Shown here: positions 35,051 through 49,123 of the stretch, piece by piece
Numbering within the stretch: the first letter of the stretch is position 1
Layout: each line of letters begins with the position of its first letter
Source: Luffa acutangula
Lineage: Eukaryota > Streptophyta > Magnoliopsida > Cucurbitales > Cucurbitaceae
Length of the DNA: 64,000 nt
Direction of reading: 5' to 3'
Assembly (NCBI GenBank): GCA_036850905.1
Contig: CM072094.1
Coordinates: forward strand, 44,272,482 to 44,336,481
Made by a program: the position numbers and the translations under genes
The notes under the pieces: generated by a model
The model's database searches: none
What the model was told of the DNA's origin: nothing
The model's input: only the letters and a program-made list of their open reading frames with translations

Positions 35051-38000
35051 ATGCATTCTTTCTGCTGCGTCTCTACTGTCTCAGACAACTCCCCTGCCAA
35101 GCAACCGCCGTATCCGATGCCGGACCTTCATATTTCGCCGACCTCTCCTCCGGTTTCCGTCGCGTCCAGATCCGATCCGTCGAGTCGAATTTCCCATTAT
35201 CGGAGTCTCAGCCATAGCGACGCTGGACGACTTAGCCAGCGGAGTATTTTTGCAGCTGAGATGGTTGCGCGGCATTCCTCCGCCAGGGAGCCTCCGGTTG
35301 ACGTCAAGATCAACGATATTGTTGGGAATGGTATTTGTGGTATACTCTATAAGTGGGTGAACTATGGGAAAGGTTGGCGTCCACGTTGGTTTGTGCTTCA
35401 GGATGGCGTTTTGTCCTACTATAAGATTCATGGACCTGATAAGATCGTCGTCAATGAGGAAACGGAGAAGGGATCGAAGGTCATCGGTGAAGTGTCGATG
35501 CGGAGGATTTCGAGGCATAAGAACGGGTTGTCTAGTCAGACCATCCAGTTCCCACTCAGGCGCAAGGCGTTTGGGGAAGTTCATCTCAAGGTCTCACCGA
35601 TTCAAACTGCTCCTTCGTAATTTATGCCTTCAAGTATCGTGTCATTCATTTCTCCTCTTCTTGCGATTCTAAGTTTTCACGCTTTGTTTTGGAGGTCCTG
35701 ATATAGCGTATCAACATCTTCCTTCGTTTTCTGATTCAGTTTGTGTCCATTTTTGGTTTCTGTTTGGTTATTAGTTTGTAAGTTTCCTCCCTTCGTAGAC
35801 AATGACTCGTTTGTATGTTTTTCATCCTTTTTTATTAGTCAAAATTCAACGTCTTCATCCATGCTTACAATTGATTTGGTTAGATTTCATTTGTGTTTTC
35901 TTTCTGATCCTCTCAAGATTTTAGTCTTCCATGTTAATCATGAATGAGACTTGAGAAATGATGTCTAGGATGTAGATGTATCTTCTAATTTACATTCGTG
36001 GCACTTCTTGATTTCATCCTGGTTCTGTGGTTCATTTGTCATCGTTGAATATTCCTATGACAGGTTTCCTCAATTCGAGAAAGCCGATCAGATGATAAGA
36101 GGTTTTCCATCTTCACTGGGACAAAGAGACTTCACTTGCGGGCGGAGACTCGCGATGATCGGTTGGCATGGATGGATGCATTGCAGGCAGTGAAGGAATT
36201 ATTCCCAAGGATGTCTAACAGTGAGCTCATGGCGCCTATGGACTTCTTGTCTGTGTCAACAGACAGGATTAGACAGCGGCTTCTAGAAGAGGGTGTCAGT
36301 GAAACAGCCATTCAGGACACTGAAAATATTATGAAGAGTGAGTTTGCTGCATTGCAAAACCAGCTTTTGTTGCTCAAGCAGAAGCAGTGGCAACTTATTG
36401 ACACGCTGCGGCACTTAGAGGTACATTGAAACTGAATCTGGAATACTTCATATGAATCAAATTCAGAATCGTTTTTTCATTCCTACCATCATTGGAACTT
36501 TTCAATTAATTTACTACAGAGCTGCGGCATACAGTGTTACTCCGTATTAGAGATTGTGTATATTTTCCCCTTTTAGTGATTCTTCTGATAGAATGTAAGG
36601 GGAATCTGAATTTGTAACTTAACTCTTTCGTAACTTTGTAAGCACTTACATTACTCAATTTTAATAATTAGCTGGATTTAAACCCGATTGATATCGGTTA
36701 TTTAAACCTATTGCTTTGGTGTACATCTCTTCATCCAATAATTCTGATTGTGGTTCAAGATTGGTGTTGCACCATTGTTGATAGTGTAGCAGATTGATGG
36801 CATTTGCCTCTATGTAGTAGGCAGAGATTGTCATACTTTTCTAGTCACACATACTTATTCTCACTACAATGTCTAGTTTGAAGCAAACTAAAATATTTTA
36901 GAGTAATTACATTTTTCCATGAAACAAAACCAAAAAGAGGTCAAATCACAAATGTCCCACAAAATGCACAATTTTTTTCAATCGACAAACTAAAATATTG
37001 GTTATCTAGGAAAGTTTGTATTTGTCTACCCTTTTCATTATAATTTCAATAGGTTTTTTTTTTTTAATTTTTTTTACATGTTACTCAGTTCCTTGGTTGA
37101 AGTTCTTTTACATGTTGGGTTGTTTCCATTTTTTCCTACTAAATATATCTCCCTTGTGTCTTGACTCTTGAGTATATCCCATTTGTCCAAAATTTTGAAA
37201 TTGGACACACTTCGAAGCAAAATGCAGAGCTTGCTCGTATTCGATCTGATATTGGAACTTATGTTTAGAGCATGTCTTGAGTTCGACATTCACTCTCTTT
37301 TTAGAATAGGGTGTCCATGATTCTGAGCAGATAACAAGTATACCAAAACTTCTCAGAATTATTCCTTTCTTGAGGTAGCACCACCTACTTGCTGCTGAAA
37401 GCTAAAACTCTCTTCCCAAGACATTTCTATTCCGATTCCTGGGTTTCTTCATCAAGGATGGTGAAATCTTCTGCTGCTTGCTTTTTGTGTTTTCACTATG
37501 GAAATGGTTTTTCTAGAATCGCTTGATTGCTTTGCCTGTATATTGAAGTTAACCTGTAAAGGTTTTATATGCTTGTTCCCCGTGCATGTGTTGCACTTCT
37601 TGCAAGTTATCTATAATTATAATATTAAAACTAGTCAAATTGTGTACGTCATTTGGATTCAAAACTAGTCAAATTGTGTACGTCATTTGGATTTAAAACT
37701 AGTCAAATTGTGTACGTCATTTGGATTCAATCTTACATCCAATCAGTGTTATGAGGCTTAATCCAAGCAGACCATTTGTTAGTAGGCACTTCAGATTTTT
37801 TTTCCCTCACACCTGAGCTATTCAATTTTTGTTTCCTCATTTTTGAGCTATTTGAACGCCTTTCTAATATATTTATTTATTTCTAGAATTTGATTCTCTA
37901 ATTTCCATGAATAATTCATTTTTTGTTAGCATTGAGTAGACCACTAGTCAAATCAATAGCAGTAGGAGTTCCGATAGAAGTTCACTGACTGACCATCTTA

Positions 38001-41000
38001 AGGTCAGTCACGTAAAATTATCTAATTCTGCATTTCATTCAACATTTTCTTTTGGTTGTTGTGCTCTACTGAATTACTCTCTTTATTGTCTTGTGCAGAC
38101 AGAAAAGGTTGATTTGGAGAATACAGTAGTTGATGAGAGCCAGAGACAGTCAAATGAGCCTGGGGCATTGCCTGGTCTGCTGGAAAAGTTCAGTGGTGAG
38201 TTGTCATGCTGTATTAACTACGTTACCATGGTTTTACTACACACTTCATTAATTTTGTATCACTGTCTTTTGGCCTGTCTCATTTCCTTTTGAATAATTA
38301 TTATTATTGTCTTGGATTATGTGAAAAGTTAAGAGATTTTTCTTCGTGTTAATTGCAGCTTTGTTTTTCTAATGATGACATCTGACACTTCTTTGTGGTA
38401 CTCTGTTTTCTTAAGATATGCTATAATGAAGATGAAATGGTTGGCAGAAATTTTTATGAAACCCTGCATGTAGCTTAACACTAGACTTGGGTCTGGATTT
38501 GATAAATTGAGGCGAAGTGTAGCATTGCCGATCTCTCTCAAGCAGCACTACTTGTATGAGATCTCATGGATGGTAGTGAGAGTTTTCTAATGAAGGCTAT
38601 AGAACTAAAAGGTTACTGGACAGTAAGATTAGAAAAACACTGATAAGAAATAGCTTAGTTTGTATTCTGGAGAACAAGTCAGTGCAGGTGGGGTAAAAGG
38701 ACGGTATATTAAGTTATTTAAGAGTTGGCAACACCAACACAGTTCATGAAACAATCAAGACATGACTTTTTTCTTAAAAAATATTTATTGTTTTATTTTT
38801 TCTATTAAAGAGAATAATGGAATTACTATTAGCTGTGGCCAATGAACAGGCTAATATCAGATTCTAAGTTTTTAGGAAGGTGGATGAGTGTGGTCTTAAT
38901 TTTAGTATTTAGCTACTCTGAACTTGCAGAGTCAAATCTGATAAATTAAGTTGGGCTTCTCACCTTTATACAACATATGATGATGATAATGTTTGCTATT
39001 AATTTTCATCCATTTTCCCCTCGTCAAGTCTTCTCGTTCCTTTTTCAACAGTTTCGGGGTCCTATATACAATTTTTTAGCATAAGTTCGTTGAACACTGA
39101 CTGTATATTTGTCTTCTTACTCTAGATGTGTTTGTATGCAAGTGCACAATTCTTTTAGTAATTGAAAACATGTCCTACTCTTTTTCTCTCAACTTCTCTA
39201 TTTGGCTACAGATGCAAGTGCAAGTGAATCTGATGATGATAATGAGAGAGTCGATGCTGCAGAGGAAGAAACAGATGATGATGAGAATACCTTTTTTGAC
39301 ACACGAGATTTTTTATCATCAAGTTCGTTCAAAAGTAATGGATCTGATTACAGGATATCATCTTTTTCTTCTGATGATGAAGGCCTTTGTACAGTTGATT
39401 CTGAGGAAGAGGTGGATCCATCAATTAGATCTGTTGGAACTAATTATCCTTACGTTAAGCGGCGCAAGAAATTACCTGATCCAGTCGAAAAGGAAAAGGG
39501 TGTCAGTCTTTGGTCAATGATTAAAGACAACATTGGAAAAGATCTCACTAAAATTTGTCTTCCTGTTTTCTTCAATGAGCCTCTTTCTTCCTTGCAAAAG
39601 TGCTTTGAAGATTTAGAATATTCTTACCTCATTGATCGGGCATATGAATGGGGAAGAAGGGTAAGTTGATGATCCATGATCCAGTGTTTTGCATATCGTT
39701 TAACGTTTTTTTATGTAACTAACAAAGGAGATCTCATGAAAGATGTTGCAAAGCCTTAGTGTTCCATGAGAAATTTAAGGAATTTTCCAGAAAGTGTAAA
39801 AAGAAAAAGAAAAAAAAATCATGTTTTCATGTTTCCTATGATTTCTTAATTAGGTTATTTTTGCCAACTCTTTAGGGTGATAGCCTCATGAGGATTCTTA
39901 ACGTAGCTGCATTTGCTGTATCCGGATATGCTTCAACAGAAGGAAGAATTTGCAAACCGTTTAACCCGCTGTTAGGTGAAACTTATGAGGCTGACTATCC
40001 AGATAAAGGTCTCAAGTTTTTCTCCGAGAAGGTACTGTTTTTAGATTTATTTATGTTTTGAGGGTAAGAAGCAGGGGCTAATAAAAATCTTATACAAAAG
40101 TTGGTTGGAGAAGCGATAAATGGCCACAGCTAGATCTAGATGCCTAGTAGAAATTACGTTAACATTCTCCAGTTTAAGTTAATACTATAAGCAGACCAGT
40201 TACAAACCCTACCAAATTTGAAGCAACATGACATGGTCTCTGAAAACTCATGTAGTCTTGGCCCCTAATAAAATACTCCTATTTCTTTGGAACCAGAAGT
40301 TCTAGTTCTAGTAATCAAATACATATCAATTTAATGACCGTTTCCTTCCAAAAAGAAGTTTTTTTTTTTTTTTTTAATCACTCAGGCAACCTTGCTTAAT
40401 ATTTGACTCTATCCGGCATTTCAGCCAGTACATATGCAATTTTCTTGTTGGAACACAAACATATAGCCTATTTTTCACTTAAACTTTGCCCGGGATATAG
40501 CTTTAATCCTTTTACAGTTACACTCGTATTCCAGCAGTGATTGGATTATGTGACTGGATAAGGTGGGAATGAGAAATGAAATGGGATGACAGTGGTTAGT
40601 TAAGATTGTGAAAACAAAAAAGTGAAGGATATATGCCATCAGAATATCCTTATAATACTAGTATTTCATAAGAGATTGTCTTATTTAGTTTGTTTCTAAA
40701 AAAATTCTGGGATTATACAGTTGAGAGAACTTACATGGTTATTGATCCACCATATTTCTTTGATCTCATACTATTATTCCCCCATTCATGTTCTTGGAGT
40801 CACTGAATAGGCCATATTAATATTTTCAAGAGTGTACTTAATCTCCATGTTATTTCTTATTGGAAATACAATTTCCCTTCAAAAGAGGATTTGTTCTTTG
40901 TGCACTCCTGCAGAAGGCAACAAGAAAATTGGACATAAAAGATAAGATTATTTTATTATGTAATGGTGCTAGATCATCAATGTGGTAGTACAATAGTATT

Positions 41001-43674
41001 GATCTACTGCAACATAGAGGACTTTTGTCCACATTCTTTGAAATTTTAATTTGTTAATTCAACGTTACTTGATAGCTTCATTTATTTGCCTCGAATGTAT
41101 GGATCACTACATATTCTAGTTCCTGTATTTGAATCCAAGAGTGAATAGCTTTGTTGTTTTTTTTTTCTTATCTAAAAAAAAATAGCTTTGTTGTTTTTGG
41201 CTTTATCCAAGATATTATCTCTCAAATGATATAAGATTTTTCTAATTTTGGTTGTTAGGTTAGCCATCATCCAATGGTAGTTGCATGCCATTGTGAGGGT
41301 AAAGGGTGGAGATTTTGGGGGGACAGCAATTTGAAGAGCAAATTTTGGGGTCGGTCAATTCAGCTTGATCCTGTTGGTCTGTTAACATTAGAATTTGATG
41401 ATGGAGAAGTGTATCAATGGAGTAAGGTGTTACACCAGTGATTGTTTTATACTGTTTAAATTATTTTTTTTCCTTTACTCCATTTCCTCATTTAGAACCT
41501 TAAATTATTTGGTTATGCTTTTCTTGTAGGTGACAACGTCAATTTATAACCTGATACTGGGAAAGCTGTACTGTGATCATTATGGTACAATGCGTATACA
41601 GGGAAATCACGAATACTCGTGCAAGCTAAAATTCAAGGAGCAGTCCATTATTGACAGGAATCCACACCAGGTAATTTCCTAGTCTTTTATCATATGCCTG
41701 AGATATATAGGGTTATTGTTATTGAAAAAAAATTCAAATATTTACCGTTTATTCTGTCAATGGTGTAAGATTTTTCCATCTCCATTGGTGGACCTTTGTT
41801 TCTATACCATGACGACATTTCATCGTAGGATTCTTTGCCTCCAATAAGAGGATGGAGGGAGAAAACAAAACCAGTGTCAAGTTATAAAATGTTCCCAAAT
41901 CATTGAAGAAACAAATCACGTTTCTTCAATGATGTAGTAGGTATCATCACAAAATTCATATAGTACTCTTACAATTTTAATTAAGAGAGTATAGGACTAT
42001 AGGTAATCATGCTCCTTCAGATAATCTATTTTATGCGTTCAGATTCTGGGTGAAACTTCTGAAATTAGCAGGGTTCATTTGTCATGGGCAAAAGCTGAGG
42101 TTTTATATGGTTGTAGTTATTCTAGTTCTAACTTTACCTCTCTAAGCTGACTCGTGTTCATGTATCATATCATCATCATTCAACTGGATGTCATATTATT
42201 GTTAGTGGTGAATAGGTTATTCTATTGATCATCCGATGCTTTCATTTCATCTGACTCAATTCGGATTGGGCTATGATGTGCAGGAATAGGTTAAGAAAAT
42301 CTGTGGAAGTTAAAAATAGAATTCCTGAGTTGTGAAATATCAAAGATCTTTTATGAATCATTAAAGTTGACTGAAATTTGAAGCACCATTCTCGTGCAGG
42401 TACAGGGCGTAGTTCAAGATAGAAATGGAAAGACAGTGGCTACGTTATTTGGAAAATGGGATGAGAGTATGCATTATGTGAATGGGGACTGTTCTCGGAA
42501 GGGAAAAGGATTTGATTCTTCGTCTGAAGCCCACCTACTCTGGAAACGAAGCAAGCCCCCAAAACTTTCTACTAGATATAACTTCACCCGTTTTGCTATG
42601 ACTTTGAATGAGCTGACTCCAGGCTTGAAGGTAATCCTGTCGATTACTTTATTGCAGTTTCCCATTAGACTTGCATTTCTATTTGGTCGTAGCAAATTTA
42701 TCTGCTTTAGTTGCAACGTGCGGAATGAGATGATACTTTAGAATTTCTTTTCCCGCCTTTTCTTTTTGTTTTTATTAAATATTTGAGATGTAACGAGATG
42801 CAACTTGCAACATGTTCTGGGATCCATTTGTCTCTGATATTACTTCAATATGCAGGAAAAGTTGCCTCCTACAGATTCGAGGCTCAGACCTGACCAGAGG
42901 TATTTAGAAAATGGAGAGTACGAAATGGCTAACTCAGAAAAGTTGCGATTGGAGCAGCGCCAACGGCAGGTAGATTATACTTGATTGTTTCATATTTGGT
43001 TCTTTTTCAAGAATGTATTATGCATGTTTGCCTTTTTCTTAAGCTTCCAATTAAATATCCCAAGCTACACAACATGATGAGTGTCCCAAGCTATATGCAT
43101 TCTTCAAACCTGAGGACTTTGAATTATTTCAGCGATAACCAAACACATTTTCAAATTAGTAATTTGTTCTCAAGTTTGTGGATGTTGCTGAAATGACTTG
43201 AAACCAATTGACAATAATAAGCAGCAATATGGGTCTGCAAAATTTTAGCACTGATGAAAGTTGACAACTGACTTTTATATGCCTTTTTTTTTGTTTTCTA
43301 TATATATATATATTTAAATTACCTCGTTTACTTCATATTATTTTTCTTCTGCAATCTACTACCGGAAGACATATTTACATTCCTATTCAAATCTTACCAC
43401 TTCAAATACTAGTTTTCAAAATCTTTAATTTATTATTCAATTTGGCCGAGATTTCAAAAGTTCTTGGATCAATCGATTAACTTATGTTATTTCATTTGGT
43501 CTTCAGGCTCGGAAGATGCAGGAGCGAGGTTGGAAACCAAGGTGGTTCGCCAAGGATAAGGGAAGTGATACATATCGCTACATTGGCGGGTACTGGGAGG
43601 CCAGAGAGGAGGGCAAATGGGACTCATGCCCTGATATATTCGGTCAGATCCCTACTGATCCGCAACTCGAGTGA
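35051..43674 (+). CDS. ORP1: Oxysterol-binding protein-related protein with PH domain (plant ORP1/ORP2 group), 11 exons
   Basis: It is a lipid-transfer protein that exchanges sterol/phosphoinositide at membrane contacts. Exons: 35051-35590, 36064-36420, 38099-38195, 39212-39660, 39876-40031, 41259-41426, 41530-41670, 42400-42630, 42856-42969, 43507-43674; read as ten blocks here, all GT-AG and all in phase, 806 aa in total, near the roughly 815 aa of Arabidopsis ORP1C. The start MHSFCCVSTVSD matches the family's conserved beginning. PH domain about 94-230 (GILYKWVNYGKGWRPRWFVL). Coiled coil about 260-310. An acidic linker holds an FFAT-like core FFDTRD at 359-364. The OSBP domain about 395-770 carries the VSHHP signature at 534-538 (P-M instead of the usual P-P). 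The C-terminal ARKMQERGWKPRWF segment is complete. Two large introns (about 1.7 and 1.2 kb) are non-coding. Confidence 0.95.
37627..37728. repeat. Three tandem 34-bp units in an ORP intron
   Basis: The unit begins AAAACTAGTCAAATTGTG and recurs at 37627, 37661 and 37695 with one base difference (final C/T). It lies within the intron 36421-38098. Confidence 0.95.
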
Positions 43675-44582
43675 GTTGAACAGTTTTTTGTCGTTTTTTT
43701 TTTAATTCTTTTTTCACATATTTTTACCGAATGAGTAGCCAATAGCGTGCTCATTTGAGTGGTTATATAGTATAGCAACTGCCACCGTTGATGTGGTTGC
43801 AAAGTAAATTAGATGGAAGATGCTGGGCAGTCAATTAGAAAGGAAAAGAAAAAAAAAAGAGAAAAAAAAGAAAGAAAGAAAGAAAAGAAAAGCAAAAAAC
43901 AGCCAGCCCATAGTGTTTCTCAAAGTATCTGGGCCGGCATCTCATGTGTTCTTGTTAGATCATTTTTCCTTGCGTTAGGTGGAAAGGAAACACATCTCTT
44001 TCACAGCAAAGTGTTGAATGAAAGCATTTGTAGAATTATTATTCGCAGTACATACATATATATATATATATATATCCTAAATTACTACAATCATTATCTT
44101 GCTGATTTCTCCCAGCTGGTATTTCAATAACGTTTCTTTTATGTACTGATGATATTCACCCAATCAGTTGAAAAGACCAACAACCATAAATGTTAAAACT
44201 TCCGAATCCAGTGGAAGAATCGATGTCACATATTTTGGTCCCATTCTCTCATTTACGAGAAATTTTCAGGTAAATGACAAAAATATAGTAGTTTCAGATT
44301 TAAATTATAGTTTGTTAAGTTTCTGATTAACGTAACTCTGTGTTTGGGGTCTTAATTGATGGATTAGAAAGAAAGTTTATTCTATAAGAAAAAAAATTGA
44401 TTGAAAAGTAGTTAAATCAATCCTGAGAGTTGAATTGGAAAAGGACGTGTTAAATGTTGGCAGGAAAGGGCATCCAAGTTAACCAACTGAAGTCCGAAGG
44501 GACATTTTGAATAGATGGATTGATTCAAGACACAGAGAGAGAGAGAGAAGTATGCACACATCACCATCCTGTTGTTCCTATA

Positions 44583-44618
<36 letters not shown>

Positions 44619-44638
44619 TAATAATATTATTAATAATA
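43675..44638. other. 3' region of the ORP gene and flank
   Basis: The 3' UTR probably runs several hundred bases. It includes an (A/G)-rich tract at 43845-43895 and a (TA)n near 44057. No further coding region is seen. An (ATA)n tract lies at about 44585-44625. Confidence 0.45.
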
Positions 44639-45072
44639 GGCTAAATTATAAAAAATGCCCATGAATTATTGGGTTTGTTTCAAAAATACCAATTTTTGAA
44701 TGAAAGTCATTAAAAATTTCAGTTTCATTAATACTCTTCGACTTTTAAAAGATTTTAAAAAATAATCTTATTAGAAAATGTTTTTTTTTTTTCTTTTCTG
44801 TAAATTCTTATTCCATGAAAATTAATGAGAAGCTTTACCTATTTTTTAGGTATTTATTATATACTAGGAGTTTTTCTTCTTTTTCAACACATCATCCCAA
44901 GAGTTTGACTAAATTTTCGGCAATGATATTTTCGAAACATTTTTAACGGTTGCCATCCAAAAATTAGGTATTTTTGAAACGTTTTGTAAAGTTCAGAAGT
45001 ATTTTTGAAACTTTTTAAAGTTTAGAGACATTTTTGAAACAAACTCATAGAAGTATTTTTTATAATTTAGTC
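44639..45072. mobile_element. MITE with inverted-repeat ends (family B, copy 2)
   Basis: GGCTAAATTATAAAAAATGCC at the left is mirrored by gtattttttataatttagtc at the right. The interior repeats 'tttcaaaaatacc' / 'atttttgaaac' words as in the copy at 10870-11157, with about 140 bases more. It lies in an AT-repeat tract. Confidence 0.7.
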
Positions 45073-48000
45073 TTAACAATATAAAAATATTGGAAGGCCC
45101 AGAAACATCCCGATTGGTGATTTACATTAATTAGTTGATTTGTGGAGTTCCATTTTGTGACGTGGAAAGGCAAAGAAAGAGGTGTAGCTATCTGTGTGTC
45201 CCTCATCTTCATGTGAATCCTTCACAAACAGACCCATGAAATATTAAATTCCCATTTCGTCTCTTTTCTTAGACCTTTGACTGACTGACTGACTGACTAC
45301 TCACTCTCCTTTTCTTTTGCCTTCAAGACTTGGATTAATTATTTGTGTTGGACAATTTTCTAATCTCTCACTTTGTGCTATCATGATTATCACTTGAGTT
45401 GCTTCTCACTTTTGTCCCATTTGTTTAATTAAAATATATAAAAGAAATAGCTATATTCAGATTTCGTTAGATTTTAAAAATTAGTGTCTATTTAGTCCAG
45501 GTAAATAAAAAGAAAAATTAAGAGGTCCTTGTGTTTGTTTGGTTTTTGAACTTTACATTGTATTGATAAGATCCGCAAAAGTTAATGTCATTAGTATAAA
45601 CAATTTAATGCTAAGATTACATAAGGACTTGGTTTTGACAGCTTTAGGTATTTGATGACGTAAACGTTAAACTTACCTTGTTAGTGATAGACATAGACGC
45701 ATAGTTGAAAGTATAAGGACTAAATGAACATAGTTATAAGAAGTACAAGAGTTCAATAAACATAACCTTGAAAATTTAACATCATACTATAGTTTAACCT
45801 TCAAACTTTTAGCTTCTTTTGATAATTAAACCCAAGTTAAATAATGTTGTTATGTGTTGCTTTATCAAATTGGTTCTTTAGCGTTGCAGTTATTTTAAAC
45901 CATTCTTGGTCAACAAATTAAAATAATAATCACAATTTTAATTCTAACGTGGCCTCCAAACCCTTTCTTTTTGGAAAAAGTCCAAACTTCATATTTATTC
46001 AAATTCCAGATCTTCAACTTCATAAAGCAAAATAAGAGGCATCTGACAGACATAAGTTTAGCCTTGGAACCATACATTCACCATCCGAAATTGATATTCC
46101 GAACTACATATCAATAAGAACTTAAATTTGAAAAATATCTTGGAAGCAGAATTCAAATACAGACCACACAAACTCAAAAGTACGTACGTACGTGAATTTA
46201 GACTTCTTAAAAATGCAAACCGAACACCTCGAAGAGGCGAGTATGGAGATACGAAAGGAAGTGATAGTAGAAAAGGGAAAATAAAAAAGAGAGGGGGCCT
46301 TAAATGAACACATGATATGTATTAATATTTCAATAATGTTGTTTGGCAGAAGAGGTGTTGATGGCACACCATGGTGAGGGGTGAATTAATGGGTGGATGA
46401 CCACTCATTAAGCCTTCTTTTTATATCTCATTTTTCAGATGTGGATCCCATTCAGATCTACAATCATGCCCAATCTAACCCACTCTCATTTGCTTCTCAC
46501 TTCCATTTCTTCCTATGTTTTACCATTTAAATTACTCTTTTTCCAATCTCACTTTTATGAATTGGACTTGGTTGTCCAAATATTTAACCATTCAAAAAAA
46601 AACCCAACATGAAAAAATAATAATGATTTTTAATTAAAATTCATTGGTTACGGTTCTTTTATTAATGTGAGACTATGTTCGCATCTCCAACACTCTTCAA
46701 ATAAAGTAAACTTTTATTGTATTCTCAACAATGGTGCTAACCAACAAACATTCATTGAGTCACCCCACAAACGATGTTTTTATTAGAACATGCAACTTGT
46801 CCGATATGAAGCTCTACCTTGATCTAATATTATTGAGATAATTGGGTATCGTCATTTATTGTTTGGCAATCAAAGAACTTTATGCACATGACTAAGTTTA
46901 TGTGGCTCACTACTTTTGTTTAGGTTCCAATGATTCCATCCACTTGAAGAGCTAAAGCTTGGTATAATCAATCGAAGATGATAAGACCTAATTTGACTTT
47001 TTTGCAATACTCTCTTGCTAAATCTCTCTCTCTCTCACCTTTCTATTGTGATTTTTTTTTTTCTAAGTTCTACAAAAGGGACAAAAGAGAGATGCTCTCT
47101 ATTCGTCAAAAGTAGAGCTATAATATTAGGCTATCCGAAAACCAATCTCCTTCTCACATCCATCTATCGAAAAAGGGTGTGTTTGGCTTAGAATCTTTTT
47201 ATGTTATCATCAGCATAGACTAGTCTCTCCACATTTCTATAATCATATGATATAGTACGTCCATATTAGACTTCAAGCCTATCTAATTATACTGTTGTTT
47301 TCACCCAAAAGATCTCATATACTAGTAGAGACATTATATATCCTCTTTAATTTTGAGTAGAACAGATCATGTAGAGGTGAGAGAGATTCAAACTTCTAAC
47401 CTCTCGATCGTCGAGTATGCATGTTCAACTAATCCACAGTTAAGGATAACGAGTAGCTACGTGAAATTACATTCACACCCCTGAATTCCATCATTCGTTT
47501 TCGAAGTGGATAAAAGAGGACAACTTGCCGGTTGCCAATAAAGTTAGGGTGATGTACACTTGGTAATAGCCCTTAGAGATGGATCAAATATGAAATCCAA
47601 AATGGTTTTAAAAGGGAAACAAAGTTGATAAACCCAAAAAGGGATATGTCCTCTCATTTTGTCTCTCTCACAAAACAAATTAGGGTTCATCAAACAAACA
47701 AAAAACAACAATACATCCCAAGTCCACCAAGGCCTACAAAAAAAAATTTCCCACATGCAACCATGGCCCTCACCGACACTCCCTTCACCACCACCCAATC
47801 AAATTCACCAAACCCTTCACATATATATCCTCAATTCTCTCCCAAACTTCTTTCAAACATTTTTTTTTTCAAAACCTTACTCAAATGTGTTTGTGGAAAT
47901 TTGTGTTCCTTTGAATCTAATTTAACTTTCTTTTTATATGTTTTCCAAAATATCTTTTTTTTTTTTTTTTTTCTATTTGGAAATGGCTTGAATATCTCCC

Positions 48001-49120
48001 CCACTTTCACTTTTCGAACACTTCCCTTTTGTGCTTTTTTAGATAGTTGAGTTTGTCAAATTTACGTACGGTTTAAAGTTTGAGTATAATAATTAATTGT
48101 TATTTGTTCAAATGATAGTCGAAGATGAAGAAGAAAGAATGGCTTTAGAATGGAAGTCCATTGGATGTTGTTTTAATTGTTTTGAATTTGACCATAGCTT
48201 TGTCTATTTATTTATAAATTAAAAAAAAATGTGTATTTTTAAATTGAGAAATAATGGAAATATATAAATTCAAAGAGAAAGAAACAACTGACTTTCGGTT
48301 GGTTCGATAGGGGCGGCCATTACGCTCATACTCAGACATTATCTCCGGAATTTTCTAAATTATGAAATATTTATTAAATATCTTTGGAAAAAAAAAAATC
48401 TTGTTCAATGGAATAAGAAATTTAAATGCTGTTTTAGATTGTTCTAGGTTGGTTGATTTGTATCCCAAAAACTGTTGTGCTTATTTTATTTTGGCCTTTA
48501 TTTTTTTTTTAACCTTGATTTTTAATAATTTTTTTGTCATTGTTAATTGTTAATAGGTGTATAAGGTGATTTAAAATATGCATTTTAATGTGTTGATGAA
48601 AACATGTGTTGAATGCATATAGGATAATTAGAGTGTAGAAACATAGTAAATGTTTTACAAGTTAATTGATTAAAATAGACGTTTTAAAAGTTCAATGATG
48701 AAAATAGTTATTTTTCAGTCAATCTTATCATAGTTTAATAAACTTGTTACTATCATAAAAGTTGATGATTTCATCTTCCACTCTTCAGAATAAAAAAGAT
48801 ATTATTATTATTTTTTAAAAAATATATATATAAACTAGAATAGATATTTAAAAAAAAAAAAAAAAATCTAAAATGAAACAAAGGCTATATGTGTTTTTTG
48901 GGCTCTAATCTTTTGAGCATATTCTTTTCAATTGATTTTATATTGTTTAAAAAGTTTTAGTTGAGTTTCTTATGTTTTGATGTTTTCATTTTATCCTTTT
49001 GTCGGTTAATGCTCAAATAAATTAAGGATAAACTCGGTATTTTTTCCTCTTTTTGTAGTTAAACAACATTTAGGACGGAGAGATTTAAACCTCAACCTTT
49101 TGATCAACAATACATATCAA
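45073..49120. other. Long AT-rich interval; no gene recognised
   Basis: A (GACT)n tract lies near 45281-45298 and (TACG)n near 46180. Candidate frames were inspected. A plus-strand frame at 47763 (ATG in accATGGCC context, Thr/Ser/Pro-rich then hydrophobic, to 48050) has a good start context but no recognisable domain and ends in low-complexity sequence. A 23-codon frame at about 46214 (MQTEHLEEASMEIRKEV...) is also unassigned. Reverse SINE-like relics (gattcaaacttctaac near 47388; gatttaaacctcaacc near 49083) suggest old insertions. Confidence 0.35.
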
Positions 49121-49123
49121 TTA

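Noticed and set aside
47625..48050. Possible small protein gene with a good start context at 47763
   Set aside because: No recognisable domain, ends in Phe-rich low-complexity DNA, no splice or poly(A) support. Kept only as a note.
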